Positions 11,454 through 22,726 are shown, counted from the stretch's first letter. The stretch: DNA of 64,000 bases from Pseudovibrio sp. M1P-2-3 (GCF_031501865.1 NZ_JARRCW010000001.1:753001-817000), one strand, 5' to 3'. Numbers and translations are program-made. Notes: generated by a model not told the origin, from the sequence alone.

Positions 11454-12168
11454 TTACATTATTTTCAATGTTCCCGCACAATTAATGTCCAGATAAAGTC
11501 AGTCACTGACGGAGGCCGAAATACCTTTGTCAGTTGACTTCCTCTCTCTATAAAATAAAGGGAGCTCTGAAGTAGAGCTTACCCCTCCCAGTCGTTGTGC
11601 TTTTAGAGGCTATATCTTTCTTGTCTCAAGAGCCTCAACAGTCCACTAACCTAAGTCTCAATTTGAAATAAACGAAAATAGGTCGCGAAGACCGCCAAGG
11701 TCTTGTTGGTTTGGATTATATGCAGAGTTTGGCGATTAACTTGTACTGAAGTGAAAAAGAAAAAACCGGACCTAGGGGAAGGTCCGGTAAGTAAAAAACT
11801 GATTAAACACCATATTAGATGCAATCACCTTCCAGAGGGGAACTGTTGACCTATGCAAAAGAGCTACGGGGAGGAGAGTAGTAGCGCCTTTATGATCAAA
11901 AGTTAATGTCTATATGATGGGCAAATGCTGCCTATGCAATAGGCAATGATTGCAATTCTGCTATGCGTTTGGCGAATGTCTGGTTAATTTTATATGTCTG
12001 AAAGCACAAAAGTGCTTCCTGTATTGTCTTTGTGAAATATCGTTGCTCGGTGATGTGCCTTAGGTACGAAAAGAATGAAACTACTTGAAGTAAGGACAGA
12101 ATATTACTCTCCCAAAGATTTAAGCACTCAAGGTATTATAAGTTCCGTCAGAAAATTACTGTGCATTA
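11454..12168. other. Non-coding stretch between the aminotransferase and the IS630 element
   Basis: It holds one strong hairpin (11765-11788) and otherwise AT-rich sequence without a supported gene. A minus-strand frame ending near 11950 lacks a start codon. Confidence 0.4.
11765..11788 (-). terminator. Terminator read on the minus strand
   Basis: ACCGGACCT and AGGTCCGGT form a perfect 9-bp stem with a 6-nt loop. On the minus strand it is followed by TTTTTTCTTTTT, so it ends transcripts coming from the right: the IS630 transposase and, before the IS arrived, possibly the trxB-lysR message. Confidence 0.75.
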
Positions 12169-12181
12169 TAGTCTTGAGCCT

Positions 12182-12787
12182 TTATACTGAAACATATCCA
12201 GCTGCCTTGAAGTAATTCCAACACTCTTGGGGTGTGAACAGATCGCATATGTCACCCAGAGCCTTTATCAAGGTCTCAAAGGTTCTGGCTTTCATTCTGC
12301 GTAGGTGTGCTTTGAGCTTGGAAAACGCCATTTCGATAGGATTGAGATCAGGAGAATAGGGCGGCAGAAAAAGGAACCAACACCCGCTTTGTCTGAGGGC
12401 CCTTGCGGCTTCTGGAACTTTGTGTGTGGACAGGTTATCCAGAATGACCACCGTTTTAGGGTGCAAGCATGGAGCCAGTTGTGTCGTGATATAAGTGGTG
12501 AATGCCTTGCCATTCATGGCCCCGTCCAGAACCCAGGGCGCAATGAGTCCCTCGTGGGTCAAACCGGCGATAAAGGTCTGGTTCTGCCAGCGTCCAAACG
12601 GCGCTGTGTCAAGGGCTCGTTCCCCTTTAAAGGCTCGGCCTCGCAGCCGGGTTAAATTCGTTTTAACACTGGTTTCATCGAGAAACACCAGTCTCTCAGG
12701 CAGATCACGCATTATAGGCTGACGGGTGTGGCGCCATTCATCTCTGGCATTTTGTACATGGAGTTTGCCACGCTCGGTTGCCACCAA
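12182..12787 (-). CDS. IS630 transposase, catalytic part (orfB)
   Basis: DDE domain of the transposase: FLDETSV supplies the first Asp, [10 protein letters not shown] the second and [15 protein letters not shown] the Glu. It is in the -1 frame relative to orfA; the frames overlap at a run of eight A residues on the minus strand (around 12795-12802), where slippage would join YTYKK to [11 protein letters not shown]. The fused protein would have about 319 aa, normal for the family. Amino-acid sequence is the same as the corresponding parts of the interrupted copy. Confidence 0.85.
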   Translation of the reverse strand: MVATERGKLHVQNARDEWRHTRQPIMRDLPERLVFLDETSVKTNLTRLRGRAFKGERALDTAPFGRWQNQTFIAGLTHEGLIAPWVLDGAMNGKAFTTYITTQLAPCLHPKTVVILDNLSTHKVPEAARALRQSGCWFLFLPPYSPDLNPIEMAFSKLKAHLRRMKARTFETLIKALGDICDLFTPQECWNYFKAAGYVSV

Positions 12788-13140
12788 CGATTTTTTTTAT
12801 AGGTGTAGCCAAGACGGCGCAAAGCCTTGGAGACGGAAGTATGGTGAACCCTCACTCCCTCAGCCATGAAAAGTGCATCACATAACTCCATCAACGTGAT
12901 ATCTCCGTCTTGATTGACCAGCTCGCGCAAGAAGGAGAGGTAGGGCTCCAATTTTCCGCCTCCCTTTGGGCGCCCTGTCCTGACCGGGATTAAACTCTGC
13001 CCCTCCCGAACTTTACGGGCCAAGCGAGATCCTGATGCTGGAGAGATCAGCAGGCGGCGTGCTGCTTCACGCCCGCTCATCCCGGATAAAATGAGCCTTT
13101 TAAAGCGAAGGCGTAAATCAAGTGAAAGTGGCCGGCCCAT
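12712..13140 (-). CDS. IS630 transposase, DNA-binding part (orfA)
   Basis: N-terminal half with a helix-turn-helix ([27 protein letters not shown]) and a second winged-helix-like region ([21 protein letters not shown]). Start ATG 13140 has GGGAGGAGATCAC in front. Read without frameshift it ends 142 aa in, past the slippage site, in a tail unlike transposases ([14 protein letters not shown]...). Identical at the protein level to the orfA at 48639-49067. Confidence 0.85.
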   Translation of the reverse strand: MGRPLSLDLRLRFKRLILSGMSGREAARRLLISPASGSRLARKVREGQSLIPVRTGRPKGGGKLEPYLSFLRELVNQDGDITLMELCDALFMAEGVRVHHTSVSKALRRLGYTYKKNRWWQPSVANSMYKMPEMNGATPVSL

Positions 13141-13305
13141 GTGATCTCCTCCCTAAAAGGAGTGAATCACAAATCAACCTGATTGGGAATCCCCAATCGA
13201 TTCAGCGTTGCGCCTCATTGCTTTAAAGCTGAGACTGAGTACTTTTCCAGAGATGTAAGTTTTGCCTTCAGGGGCGAAGACAAAACACTTGGCCCTATAG
13301 CTTTC

Positions 13306-14217
13306 TCAGTGTGTCCATCTTTCTGCATAGGATATCAGAAAATCTCTGAAAGCCGTAACACGTGCAGTATTCCTCAGCTCAGAGGGGTAGACGAAATAGG
13401 TGTCAAAGCTGGGTAGGTCATCTGATTCGACTGGCATCGCCCGCACAATTCCCGCATCCGGTTCCACCATGTAATCTGGAAGAATTGCAATTCCAATTCC
13501 CCTTTGAACCGCTTTTTTGATGCCTGATAGATTGTTGACTTTCACAGCAACATCGCGAACCTCACCTGCCGGTAGTCCCGCAGTTTCGAGCCAGTTCATA
13601 ATGCGCAGATATGAAGGGATATTATCGCCAATCGTCACAATTCTGTGGTGGCAAAGGTCTTCAAGTGTTTTGGGAGTGCCATAGCGTTCCAGATACTTCG
13701 GTGAGGCATAAACATGGAAGTGAACGGCAAAGAGTTTTCGCTGAATTAAATCCGGCTGTGTTGGTTGTCGAAGACGTATTGCGACATCTGCTTCGCGCAT
13801 GCTTAAATCAAGTTCATCATCCATGCAGATGACTTCCAACCTCATGTCTGGGTAAAGGTCAACGAACTCATTTATACGTTCAGTGAGCCATGTGGACCCC
13901 AATCCGACGGTTGTGGTTACACGAAGAGTACCTGTCGGTTTTTCCTTACTATCCGTGAGGCGGCTTTGTGCTGCTTCAAGTTTTTGCAGGACCTCCCGAG
14001 CTGTCCGAAACAGCATGTCACCTTGCTCTGTCGGGATGAGGCCGCGGGCGTGACGATGAAAGAGGGGAACACCAAGGTCGGTTTCAAGAGCGCTAACCTG
14101 CCTGCTTACTGCTGACTGGCTCATATTCAAGGCTTCTCCGGCATGGGTAAAACTGCCAGCCTGAGCTGCTGCATGAAAAATGCGTAGCTTATCCCAGTCC
14201 AATGATCGCCCGCTCAT
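13306..14217 (-). CDS. lsrB: LysR-family regulator next to trxB (LsrB/VtlR type)
   Basis: 303-aa LysR-type regulator. The N-terminus DWDKLRIFHAAAQAGSFTHAGEALNMSQSAVSRQVSALE is the winged helix; from about residue 95 the periplasmic-binding-like effector domain follows. It starts 26 bp after trxB, the same trxB-lysR arrangement that marks LsrB of Sinorhizobium/Agrobacterium and VtlR of Brucella, regulators tied to oxidative stress and host interaction. Only two cysteines are visible (C131 and C189), so whether it senses redox through cysteines as reported for LsrB is open. The symbol rests on context and family resemblance. Confidence 0.78.
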   Translation of the reverse strand: MSGRSLDWDKLRIFHAAAQAGSFTHAGEALNMSQSAVSRQVSALETDLGVPLFHRHARGLIPTEQGDMLFRTAREVLQKLEAAQSRLTDSKEKPTGTLRVTTTVGLGSTWLTERINEFVDLYPDMRLEVICMDDELDLSMREADVAIRLRQPTQPDLIQRKLFAVHFHVYASPKYLERYGTPKTLEDLCHHRIVTIGDNIPSYLRIMNWLETAGLPAGEVRDVAVKVNNLSGIKKAVQRGIGIAILPDYMVEPDAGIVRAMPVESDDLPSFDTYFVYPSELRNTARVTAFRDFLISYAERWTH

Positions 14218-14243
14218 TTTTTTGGTGTTCCCTTATTGATGGC

Positions 14244-15251
<1,008 letters not shown>

Positions 15252-15256
15252 TCACG

Positions 15257-16210
15257 TTAGGCTATTGCCTGTTCGTAGGCGGTTTGAATTGCATGAACAA
15301 TTTGGGGAGTAGCATCAATCGGAGTGTAAGGGGCCCCGTTCATGGGACCTGGGAAAGGATGCAGGACGCCCATTTTAGTAAGTTCGTTCAGGAAATAATC
15401 GAACTTTTGGTGTCCACCATCAGGCTTAAAGCCATAGATTGGTTTGCCTGTAGAGGCTGCTTCCCCAACCATATTACTGGAATCCGTCGTCACAATAACT
15501 GCGTCAGCATTTGCAAGATATTGCAGCAGGGGATTCAAGCCGGTCCCATCCCATAGTAGATGTTTCCCACTGTTCGCTAGGCATTGCAATTGCTTTGAGA
15601 GGCTTTCAGGGGTTCGACGAGATGTGGTGATCATAAGACTATGTGTTTCACCTTGCAGTTTAAGGGCCTGCATGAGATCGCTAATATTGCGATCTGTAAA
15701 ATTCGCATGCCTACCATTGCCACCAACTAATACAGCAAGTCTTGGTTTGTTTAAGGCGACAATCTCTGGAAGAGGCTTCCCTCTGGCTTCGGTCTGAGCA
15801 GTTTGGGAGAACCGGTGGGGCGATGTTAGTGTGGTTATAACGTTATCGCCTCTGAGCTTATCATGTTCACAAACCCAAATAAGATCTGCGGCACCCACTC
15901 CGTTTCGCGGATCCTTTAGTATTACTGTGAAAGTTTTCCCCCCCGAGAGTTGTTTAACTTTTCTCAAATAAGCTATAGAGCGTCGCCCTGACGCAATTGC
16001 AATGTCTGGATAGGGAGGTTTTATGGGACTGGTTGCAGCTGTAGGTTTGTCCTTTGGGTCAATGGGACCGTGCGGCATAGCCCATGCGAATATGGAACGA
16101 GGATTTACTCGCCGAATCTCAAAGGGTATTCCGAGTGCTTGGGCAACTGCGATGCATGGATACTCGTCTCCAGCTTTTCCGTCTGTTATTACCCACAGAT
16201 ATTGAGCCAT
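15257..16210 (-). CDS. ELM1/GtrOC1-like protein (mitochondrial fission ELM1 family)
   Basis: 317 aa. The N-terminus YLWVITDGKAGDEYPCIAVAQALG, ILKDPRNGVGAADLIWVCEHD, LAVLVGGNGRHANFTD and the C-terminal VIVTTDSSNMVGEAASTGKPIYGF fit the family of bacterial proteins related to plant ELM1, which has a glycosyltransferase-B-like two-domain outline. The bacterial role is not established. ATG 16210 is chosen; the longer frame begins with a TTG at 16240. The gene heads the probable ELM1-trxB-lysR unit and diverges from lrp over a 159-bp shared promoter region. Confidence 0.8.
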   Translation of the reverse strand: MAQYLWVITDGKAGDEYPCIAVAQALGIPFEIRRVNPRSIFAWAMPHGPIDPKDKPTAATSPIKPPYPDIAIASGRRSIAYLRKVKQLSGGKTFTVILKDPRNGVGAADLIWVCEHDKLRGDNVITTLTSPHRFSQTAQTEARGKPLPEIVALNKPRLAVLVGGNGRHANFTDRNISDLMQALKLQGETHSLMITTSRRTPESLSKQLQCLANSGKHLLWDGTGLNPLLQYLANADAVIVTTDSSNMVGEAASTGKPIYGFKPDGGHQKFDYFLNELTKMGVLHPFPGPMNGAPYTPIDATPQIVHAIQTAYEQAIA

Positions 16211-16355
16211 TTTGTCCCGCCGCCTGCATCGATATTTCAAATAGCCTAAGTTTTTTTGGTATAATCACTCTAAGAGGAGCAATAAAGCAATGAATTGCTC
16301 AAACTGTGCAACAAAACAGAATTCTCTGAATTTTGTCCATAATATCCCAAGCTAT

Positions 16356-16363
16356 AGAAGGAG
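16356..16363 (+). promoter_or_regulatory. Ribosome binding site that fixes a TTG start
   Basis: AGAAGGAG is spaced 6 nt from TTG 16370. No ATG with a comparable site exists nearby, so the Lrp gene appears to start with TTG. Confidence 0.75.
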
Positions 16364-16369
16364 ACGAGC

Positions 16370-16852
16370 TTGAAAGCGCGTCTGGATTCAATTGACTGGC
16401 ATATCCTGAAAGAACTCCAGCAGGATGGCCGAATTACAAATGTTGAACTTGCCCGGCGAGTAGGTATATCTGCTCCGCCGTGTTTAAGGAGAGTGCGCGC
16501 GCTGGAAGAAGCCGGTCTCATTCGCGGTTATCGCACCCTACTCGATGAAAAACAGCTCGGCTATGAGGTCACTGGCTTTGTGATGGTGGGGTTACATAAC
16601 CAGACCGAAGCCGATCTATTAGCTTTTGAAGCGCAAGTGATGCAATGGAAACTCGTTAGAGAGAGTTATATTCTCTCTGGAGAGGTAGACTTTATATTGA
16701 AGTGCATTTCACCTGATCTGGAAACGTTTCAGAATTTCATTATTAAAGACGTGACATCTACACCTAATGTGGACACTGTCCGGACAGCATTATCCATTCG
16801 AAGGTGCAAGGATGAGCCGACGGTAGCTATCGCTGATCAGAATATCGCCTGA
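16370..16852 (+). CDS. Lrp/AsnC-family transcriptional regulator
   Basis: 160-aa feast/famine regulator. Residues 1-60 form the helix-turn-helix (LDSIDWHILKELQQDGRITNVELARRVGISAPPCLRRVRALEEAGLI), followed by the RAM effector-binding sandwich (EVTGFVMVGLHNQ... SYILSGEVDFILKCISPDLETFQNFI). The closeness to trxB is similar to the lrp-trxB-lsrB order known in rhizobia, although here it is divergent and an ELM1 gene lies between. It starts with TTG behind a strong ribosome site and ends at a terminator. Ligand unknown; an amino acid is expected for the family. Confidence 0.9.
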   Translation: MKARLDSIDWHILKELQQDGRITNVELARRVGISAPPCLRRVRALEEAGLIRGYRTLLDEKQLGYEVTGFVMVGLHNQTEADLLAFEAQVMQWKLVRESYILSGEVDFILKCISPDLETFQNFIIKDVTSTPNVDTVRTALSIRRCKDEPTVAIADQNIA

Positions 16853-16866
16853 TCAGCCTTAAGGGT

Positions 16867-16891
16867 GCCGGCGCTTAGTCTTCGCGCCGGC
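16867..16891. terminator. Bidirectional terminator between lrp and the chemoreceptor gene
   Basis: GCCGGCGC and GCGCCGGC form a perfect 8-bp GC-rich stem with a 9-nt loop, then TCGGATTTT on the plus strand. The two flanking genes converge here. Confidence 0.75.
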
Positions 16892-16898
16892 TCGGATT

Positions 16899-18260
16899 TT
16901 ACGCAGCGCGTATGAGATTGAAAAATTGTTCGATTTCTTTTTGTATGACTTTCATCTGCTCGATTAATTTCTCGGTGTCACAGACTGTTGCATCTACTGC
17001 ATTATTTGCTGACTGAGTGTGTCTTAATATCTCAGCAATTTCAAAGGTTGTTCCTGAAGCATTTTGCGAAGCACTTTGAATACTATTTGAGATCTCATTT
17101 GTTGCTGCCTCTTGCTCTTCAATCGCGCCAGCTATAGAGGATGCGTTTTCGCTGACATCAGCTATTTTGGAGCCAATGGAAGAGATCTCTCTAACGCATT
17201 TTTCTGTTTCCTGCTGAATTGCGGTGATCTTTGAAGCAATTTCGTCCGTTGCTTTTCCTGTTTGGCTGGCCAGTTCCTTAACCTCAGTTGCGACCACTGC
17301 GAAACCTTTGCCAGCATCCCCTGCTCGAGCCGCTTCAATTGTTGCGTTGAGGGCAAGTAAGTTGGTTTGTTCTGCAATCGCGCTGATCAGTTCTGTAACA
17401 GCACCAATCTCATTAGCAGCTTCTTGGAGGTTTATTACCGTGCTGTTTGCTTTTTCTGCATCCTTGGAAACTTGCTTGACAGTGTCTGCTGAACGATGAA
17501 TTTGCACTCCAATCTCAGCAACACTTACGGACATTTGTTCTACTGAGGCAGCTCCACTTTGCACGTTTAATGCAGTTTCTTCGGCGGATTTATTTGCTGA
17601 CTGTGCCGAGGTTTTATTGTTCTGCGAAGCACTTTTCAAGCTGGTAGTGTTTGTTTCGAGACTTCCATTAAGGGCATGAGAATTTTGAAGACATTTTAGA
17701 ATACGATCCTCAAAGTTGGAAATTGCCTCTTCTCGATTTCTAATTCGCTGTTCCCGCTCTTCAAGAAAGACTGCTTCATAAGCACCCACAGCGAATGCGG
17801 CATCAAGTAATATAACTTTCTGAATGGCAACTAATGCAGAAGTAAGCCTGCTAGAAGACCATCTGTGTTTTTTAATAATAACTGTAGTTATTTTATTTAG
17901 TATGAAGTTGTATCCACCAACATACCAGTCTGGAGATAGGCCGATTTGAACATGTGCACGGCCAATTCTTTCAATATTTTGTAGGTAGTCTCGTCCAAAC
18001 TCTCCGGAGAATAGCAATTCCCAGTGCTTGGACTGTGCAGACTTCAATCTGTCCGTTACACCTTGTACAGCAGTGGCAAGTTTGGGTGTAATTTCGATGT
18101 AATCGTAGAAATCATCAAGAATTTTGGGAAGGGCACTTTTCACAGTCGGCCAAAGTGCATAAATTTCTTTTTTTACATTAATATCTATTTGATAGTAATG
18201 TAATATTTCATCAATATTCTCTGCTTTTCCAACGCTCACGCTTACTACCTCTTGATACAT
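16899..18260 (-). CDS. Soluble globin-coupled methyl-accepting chemotaxis protein
   Basis: 453-aa cytoplasmic chemoreceptor. Residues 15-170 match the globin sensor of HemAT-like aerotaxis receptors: [24 protein letters not shown] contains the proximal heme ligand H103. A long coiled coil follows (about 170-280), then the kinase-control hairpin tip [35 protein letters not shown]. No transmembrane segment is present, so it should sense O2 or another gas in the cytoplasm and signal through CheW/CheA. No che genes are nearby. The gene is monocistronic, convergent with lrp. Confidence 0.93.
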   Translation of the reverse strand: MYQEVVSVSVGKAENIDEILHYYQIDINVKKEIYALWPTVKSALPKILDDFYDYIEITPKLATAVQGVTDRLKSAQSKHWELLFSGEFGRDYLQNIERIGRAHVQIGLSPDWYVGGYNFILNKITTVIIKKHRWSSSRLTSALVAIQKVILLDAAFAVGAYEAVFLEEREQRIRNREEAISNFEDRILKCLQNSHALNGSLETNTTSLKSASQNNKTSAQSANKSAEETALNVQSGAASVEQMSVSVAEIGVQIHRSADTVKQVSKDAEKANSTVINLQEAANEIGAVTELISAIAEQTNLLALNATIEAARAGDAGKGFAVVATEVKELASQTGKATDEIASKITAIQQETEKCVREISSIGSKIADVSENASSIAGAIEEQEAATNEISNSIQSASQNASGTTFEIAEILRHTQSANNAVDATVCDTEKLIEQMKVIQKEIEQFFNLIRAA

Positions 18261-18325
18261 ATTGGGGAAACATATCTTGAGACCTGTATCGGGAAAGAAA
18301 GTTAACGGAAGGTTTTTAAGATTTT

Positions 18326-18351
18326 AAAATGCCGCCTTTAAACGGCATTTT
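18326..18351. terminator. greA terminator
   Basis: AAAATGCCG and CGGCATTTT pair perfectly around an 8-nt loop. T-rich sequence follows on both strands. It lies about 20 bp beyond the greA stop codon. Confidence 0.8.
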
Positions 18352-18369
18352 ATTTTTTAAAATTATACT

Positions 18370-18843
18370 TTATATGAATTGAACTTTGATCACTTCATAG
18401 GCATGGGTGCCGCCAGGAGTTGTTACCTCGACACTATCTCCTATAGATTTACCAATTAGAGCTCGGGCAATTGGAGAGGAAATGGATATTTTACCCTTAC
18501 TGACGTCAGCTTCAACATCGCCAACGATTTTGTAGGTCTTCTCTTCCTCAGTATCCTCATCAATCATTGTTACCGTGGCACCAAACTTAATTGTGTCACC
18601 ATCAAGTTTTGAAAGGTCAATGACCTCAGCGCGGCCGAGCTTGTCTTCAAGCTCACTAATGCGCCCCTCATTATGGCTCTGCTGTTCTTTTGCCGCATGA
18701 TACTCGGCGTTCTCTGAAAGATCGCCATGGGCACGGGCTTCAGAGATGGCAGCAATGATACGCGGACGTTCGACGGAGGTACGATTCTTCAGCTCTTCCG
18801 TGAGCATCGCGTATCCTTCTGTCGTCATTGGTACCTTTTCCAT
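18370..18843 (-). CDS. greA: Transcription elongation factor GreA
   Basis: 157 aa, the standard length. It rescues backtracked RNA polymerase by stimulating transcript cleavage. The N-terminal coiled coil ([50 protein letters not shown]) carries the acidic tip with D and E in GDLSENAEY; the C-terminal FKBP-like domain reads [27 protein letters not shown]. Start ATG 18843. It follows carB on the same strand, but a terminator lies between, so it has its own promoter in the 100-bp gap. Confidence 0.96.
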   Translation of the reverse strand: MEKVPMTTEGYAMLTEELKNRTSVERPRIIAAISEARAHGDLSENAEYHAAKEQQSHNEGRISELEDKLGRAEVIDLSKLDGDTIKFGATVTMIDEDTEEEKTYKIVGDVEADVSKGKISISSPIARALIGKSIGDSVEVTTPGGTHAYEVIKVQFI

Positions 18844-18897
18844 GACACCTACACCTTTCCTGTGTTGCGAGAATATTTATTTTGTCTGCGCAACAAA

Positions 18898-18926
18898 AAA
18901 TCGACCGGGTGAGTTTTCTCACCCGG
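18898..18926 (-). terminator. carB terminator
   Basis: CCGGGTGAG and CTCACCCGG form a perfect 9-bp stem with a TTTT/AAAA loop. On the minus strand it runs into CGATTTTTTG. It sits between the carB stop and the greA start. Confidence 0.85.
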
Positions 18927-18942
18927 ACATCAAAAATAATAA

Positions 18943-21900
18943 TTAGAAATAAGACTGTAGAGGTCTTACTTCAAGATCACCAGCCTTATAAGCCGCAATC
19001 GCTCTGGCTACAGCGGCAGCTCCCGCTAAAGTCGTGTAATAGGGAACTTTATTCATCAAAGCTGCTTGGCGGAGTGAGCGACTGTCGGACAAGGCCTGAG
19101 CGCCTTCAGTTGTGTTTATTACCAAATGCACTTCACCATTCTTGATAACATCAACGATATGCGGGCGACCTTCAAGGACCTTGTTTACCTTTGAACAGGC
19201 AATCCCTAAGTTTTCCAAATATCTTTGAGTTCCAGATGTACCAATAATATTAAAGCCTGATGCGATGAGATGTTTAACTGACGAAACCACCTTTTCTTTA
19301 TCGGCATCTTTTACAGAGACAAAAGCGGTGCCTGCCACCGGTATTCTAGTTCCAGCTGAAAGTTGGGACTTGGCGAATGCCAGTGCAAAGTCAGTATCCA
19401 GTCCCATGACTTCACCGGTAGAGCGCATTTCCGGACCTAGTATGGTATCAACGCCGGGGAAGCGGGCAAATGGAAATACTGCTTCCTTTACTGCGATGTG
19501 AGAGCTTTCAACCTTCTTTAAGTTAAAGCTGGATAGTTTCTCTCCAGCCATAATGCGAGAAGCAATTTTTGCGATAGGCTGGCCGATTGTTTTGGCAACA
19601 AACGGGACAGTCCGTGAAGCGCGCGGGTTGACCTCCAAGACATAAATACGGTCGTCTTTTATCGCGAACTGAACATTCATTAGGCCAACAACATTCAAAG
19701 CCAAGGCAAGCTTTTTGGCTTGGCTTTCAAGCTCTTCAATTGTCTTTTCAGGAAGGGAGTAGGCTGGCAAAGTACAAGCGCTGTCACCAGAGTGAATACC
19801 TGCTTCTTCAATATGCTCCATAATCCCTGCGATATAGACCTCTTCTCCATCGCACAGGGCATCCACATCAACCTCGGTTGCTCCATCTAGGTACCGGTCA
19901 AATAGGAGAGGGTTTGTGCCTAGCAGAGTATTAATTTGCCCTGTTTTGTCGTTAGGGTACTTTATGCGAATTTCGTGAGGTACCAACTCCGGTAGAGTGC
20001 CAAGCAGGTACGAGTTGAGAGATTCTTCATCTCTAATGATCTGCATAGCACGGCCACCAAGAACATAAGAGGGACGTACAACGAGTGGCAAGCCCAACTG
20101 ATTTGCAATAAGCCTCCCTTGTTCCACGGAATAGGCAATGCCATTTTCTGGTTGAGTAAGGTCAACTTTGTGTAGAAGACGCTGGAACCTGTCCCGATCT
20201 TCTGCAAGGTCAATCATATCAGGTGATGTGCCAAGTATAGGAATACCCGCATCTACAAGTGCTTGCGCTAGGCTAAGAGGGGTCTGCCCACCAAATTGAA
20301 CAATAACACCTTTCAAGTTGCCTTTGGATTGCTCTAGTTTCAAAATTTCTAGAACGTCTTCATTGGTAAGAGGTTCGAAATACAGCCTATCGGATGTATC
20401 ATAGTCTGTAGAAACTGTTTCTGGGTTGCAGTTGACCATGATGGTTTCATAGCCGGCATCATTCAGTGCGAAAGCCGCGTGACAGCAGCAGTAATCAAAC
20501 TCGATACCTTGACCAATCCGGTTGGGCCCACCCCCAAGAATGACGATTTTGTCTTTTTCGCTTGGTTTGGCTTCACAATTATCTAGGTCTGCGATTGGCG
20601 TTTCATAGGTTGAGTACATATAGGCAGTTGGAGAAGAAAACTCAGCAGCGCATGTATCAATGCGCTTGTAAACTGGTTTTACGCCAAGCTCGTTGCGCTC
20701 TTTGGTAACAGCCTCTTCGGACATGCCTGTTAGGGTAGCAATTCTACGATCGGAAAACCCAAGTGATTTTACATGACGAAGTGCTTTTGTATTGGTGGGG
20801 AGGCCATGCTTGGTAAGCTTCTCCTCCATTTGGATTATCGATTGCAACTGTTCAAGGAACCAGGGGTCAATTTTACAAATTGAATGGATTTCTTCCGGTG
20901 AGGTGCCTAAGCGAAGTGTTTGGGCCACATTTAGCAGCCGGGTAGGTGTTGGAATGGCCAGCGCTTTACGAATAGCGTTGTGGTCATCTCCTTGGCCCAA
21001 GCCATCAATCTCCACTGGATCAAGTCCTGATAATCCAGTTTCCAGCCCGCGAAGGGCTTTTTGTAAACTCTCGGCAAAGGTACGGCCAATGGCCATGACT
21101 TCACCGACAGACTTCATTGCGGTTGTTAGATTTGGCTGAGATCCGGGAAATTTTTCGAAAGCAAAACGTGGGATCTTCGTGACCACGTAGTCAATTGTTG
21201 GCTCAAAGGAAGCAGGGGTTGCTCCACCTGTAATGTCATTTTCCAGCTCATCTAGCGTATAGCCTATCGCCAATTTCGCAGCGATTTTAGCGATAGGGAA
21301 GCCTGTAGCTTTTGAAGCAAGAGCGGATGAGCGAGAGACACGCGGGTTCATTTCAATAACCACAAGACGCCCAGTGTCAGGGTTTACTGCAAACTGAACG
21401 TTTGACCCGCCAGTTTCTACTCCGATCTCACGAAGGACTGCAATGGAAGCGTCCCTCATGATTTGATACTCTTTATCTGTAAGAGTTAGAGCCGGAGCAA
21501 CAGTTATAGAGTCTCCTGTATGGACACCCATTGGATCAATATTTTCGATGGAGCAAATGATAATGCAGTTGTCCGCTGTATCACGAACGACTTCCATTTC
21601 GTACTCTTTCCAGCCGAGAAGACTCTCGTCAATGAGAACTTGACCGTTTGGAGATGCATCAATGCCTGAGCGAACGATTTGTTCGTACTCTTCGCGGTTA
21701 TAGGCTACGCCACCGCCTGTGCCGCCTAAGGTAAAGGCTGGTCTAATAATCGCCGGAAGGCCGATTTCATCAACCTTTTTCATTGCTGAAGCTACACCGG
21801 TAATACGGTCGTATCCTGTGATTTTACCATTCTCATCGTAAATCGCAGGAGAGCTTGCTATAGCGGCTCTCGGATTCTCCAATCCGATTTTATCCATAGC

Positions 21901-22302
21901 TGCGCGGAACTTTTCCCGGTCTTCAGCTTTATCAATGACGTCCGCTCGAGCACCAATCATTTCCACATTGTACTTTGACAGTGTACCGCGTTCTTCCAGA
22001 GCAAGGGCACAGTTCAATGCAGTTTGCCCACCCATGGTTGGAAGTATCGCATCCGGACGCTCCTTAGCGATAATTTTTTCGACAATATCAGGCTCAATTG
22101 GCTCGATGTATGTCGCGTCCGCTAGATCCGGGTCAGTCATGATAGTTGCCGGATTGGAGTTCACCAAGATTATTCGGAAGCCCTCTTCTCGCAGCGCTTT
22201 GCAGGCCTGTGTTCCTGAATAATCAAATTCACAGGCTTGGCCAATCACAATGGGGCCAGCCCCGATGATAAGAATAGATTGGATGTCGTTGCGTTTTGGC
22301 AT
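18943..22302 (-). CDS. carB: Carbamoyl-phosphate synthase, large subunit
   Basis: 1119-aa synthetase making carbamoyl phosphate for pyrimidine and arginine synthesis. Two ATP-grasp halves are visible: the first opens with [31 protein letters not shown] and has the ATP-binding [10 protein letters not shown]; the second repeats as [29 protein letters not shown] and [10 protein letters not shown]. The C-terminal MGS-like allosteric domain (about 975-1119; [18 protein letters not shown]) is present. The glutaminase subunit carA is at 23919-25112 on the same strand, separated by two small regulator genes, so the two subunits are not in one compact operon. Confidence 0.98.
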   Translation of the reverse strand: MPKRNDIQSILIIGAGPIVIGQACEFDYSGTQACKALREEGFRIILVNSNPATIMTDPDLADATYIEPIEPDIVEKIIAKERPDAILPTMGGQTALNCALALEERGTLSKYNVEMIGARADVIDKAEDREKFRAAMDKIGLENPRAAIASSPAIYDENGKITGYDRITGVASAMKKVDEIGLPAIIRPAFTLGGTGGGVAYNREEYEQIVRSGIDASPNGQVLIDESLLGWKEYEMEVVRDTADNCIIICSIENIDPMGVHTGDSITVAPALTLTDKEYQIMRDASIAVLREIGVETGGSNVQFAVNPDTGRLVVIEMNPRVSRSSALASKATGFPIAKIAAKLAIGYTLDELENDITGGATPASFEPTIDYVVTKIPRFAFEKFPGSQPNLTTAMKSVGEVMAIGRTFAESLQKALRGLETGLSGLDPVEIDGLGQGDDHNAIRKALAIPTPTRLLNVAQTLRLGTSPEEIHSICKIDPWFLEQLQSIIQMEEKLTKHGLPTNTKALRHVKSLGFSDRRIATLTGMSEEAVTKERNELGVKPVYKRIDTCAAEFSSPTAYMYSTYETPIADLDNCEAKPSEKDKIVILGGGPNRIGQGIEFDYCCCHAAFALNDAGYETIMVNCNPETVSTDYDTSDRLYFEPLTNEDVLEILKLEQSKGNLKGVIVQFGGQTPLSLAQALVDAGIPILGTSPDMIDLAEDRDRFQRLLHKVDLTQPENGIAYSVEQGRLIANQLGLPLVVRPSYVLGGRAMQIIRDEESLNSYLLGTLPELVPHEIRIKYPNDKTGQINTLLGTNPLLFDRYLDGATEVDVDALCDGEEVYIAGIMEHIEEAGIHSGDSACTLPAYSLPEKTIEELESQAKKLALALNVVGLMNVQFAIKDDRIYVLEVNPRASRTVPFVAKTIGQPIAKIASRIMAGEKLSSFNLKKVESSHIAVKEAVFPFARFPGVDTILGPEMRSTGEVMGLDTDFALAFAKSQLSAGTRIPVAGTAFVSVKDADKEKVVSSVKHLIASGFNIIGTSGTQRYLENLGIACSKVNKVLEGRPHIVDVIKNGEVHLVINTTEGAQALSDSRSLRQAALMNKVPYYTTLAGAAAVARAIAAYKAGDLEVRPLQSYF

Positions 22303-22465
22303 AGTGGCTCGCAGGTGCTAGTCGTCCATAACGGTCTTGCACCCAAAAAAGATGCAAGGTCGGAATTCATATAAAACTGTTTTTGCTGAGCGCGTTTTAT
22401 ATTCAATTATTTAGCGCGGGGAAAGGGGAGATAAGGGTGTTTTTAGAATATTGAAGCACTTTAAT

Positions 22466-22726
22466 TTATTCAGATGCTATTTTGTCAGGATTTTGAACTA
22501 GTTTTGTGATTTTTTCTCCATTAAAATCGTCAATTCCTAAAGAAATAGCAAAGCATGCAAGTCGGACTGCCTTCGGTATTTCAATTGGTTTTTTATTTTT
22601 CTCACCCTTTTCATAGTACTGAATCATACGTTTCTTGAGGCCTAGAGCTTCAGCGGCTTCTTTTTGTTTAAGGCTATGAGCACGCCGCCAAGCTTTGAAT
22701 TGTTTAGGTGTCACTGTAACCTCCAA
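22466..22726 (-). CDS. Small XRE-type helix-turn-helix protein (86 aa)
   Basis: Residues 5-55 form a Cro/C1-type helix-turn-helix: FKAWRRAHSLKQKEAAEALGLKKRMIQYYEKGEK. The rest is short and without a recognised effector domain. It lies between carB and the MerR gene with AT-rich DNA on both sides; no toxin-like partner is adjacent. Function unknown; it could be a degenerate phage- or plasmid-type repressor or a local regulator. Confidence 0.7.
   Translation of the reverse strand: MEVTVTPKQFKAWRRAHSLKQKEAAEALGLKKRMIQYYEKGEKNKKPIEIPKAVRLACFAISLGIDDFNGEKITKLVQNPDKIASE

Larger units (their letters stand above)
12169..13223 (-). mobile_element. IS630-family insertion sequence, intact copy (ISa copy 1)
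   Basis: The 1055-bp element has imperfect 23-bp terminal repeats (13 of 23 positions match; both share TGAG and end inward in CTGAA) and is flanked by TA dinucleotides, the usual IS630/Tc1 target repeat. Its ends were fixed by comparison with the second copy near 48.6-50.8 kb, where similarity stops at the same points. It carries a two-frame transposase. It inserted about 80 bp beyond the stop of the LysR gene. Confidence 0.88.

Noticed and set aside
11950-12140. Minus-strand stop-free stretch between the terminator and ISa
   Set aside because: No start codon or ribosome site, and the translation resembles no known small protein.
22320-22375. CTTGCA/TGCAAG inverted repeat upstream of carB as an attenuator
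   Set aside because: Short stem with a loop of 11 nt, no T-run on the carB strand and no alternative structure visible.
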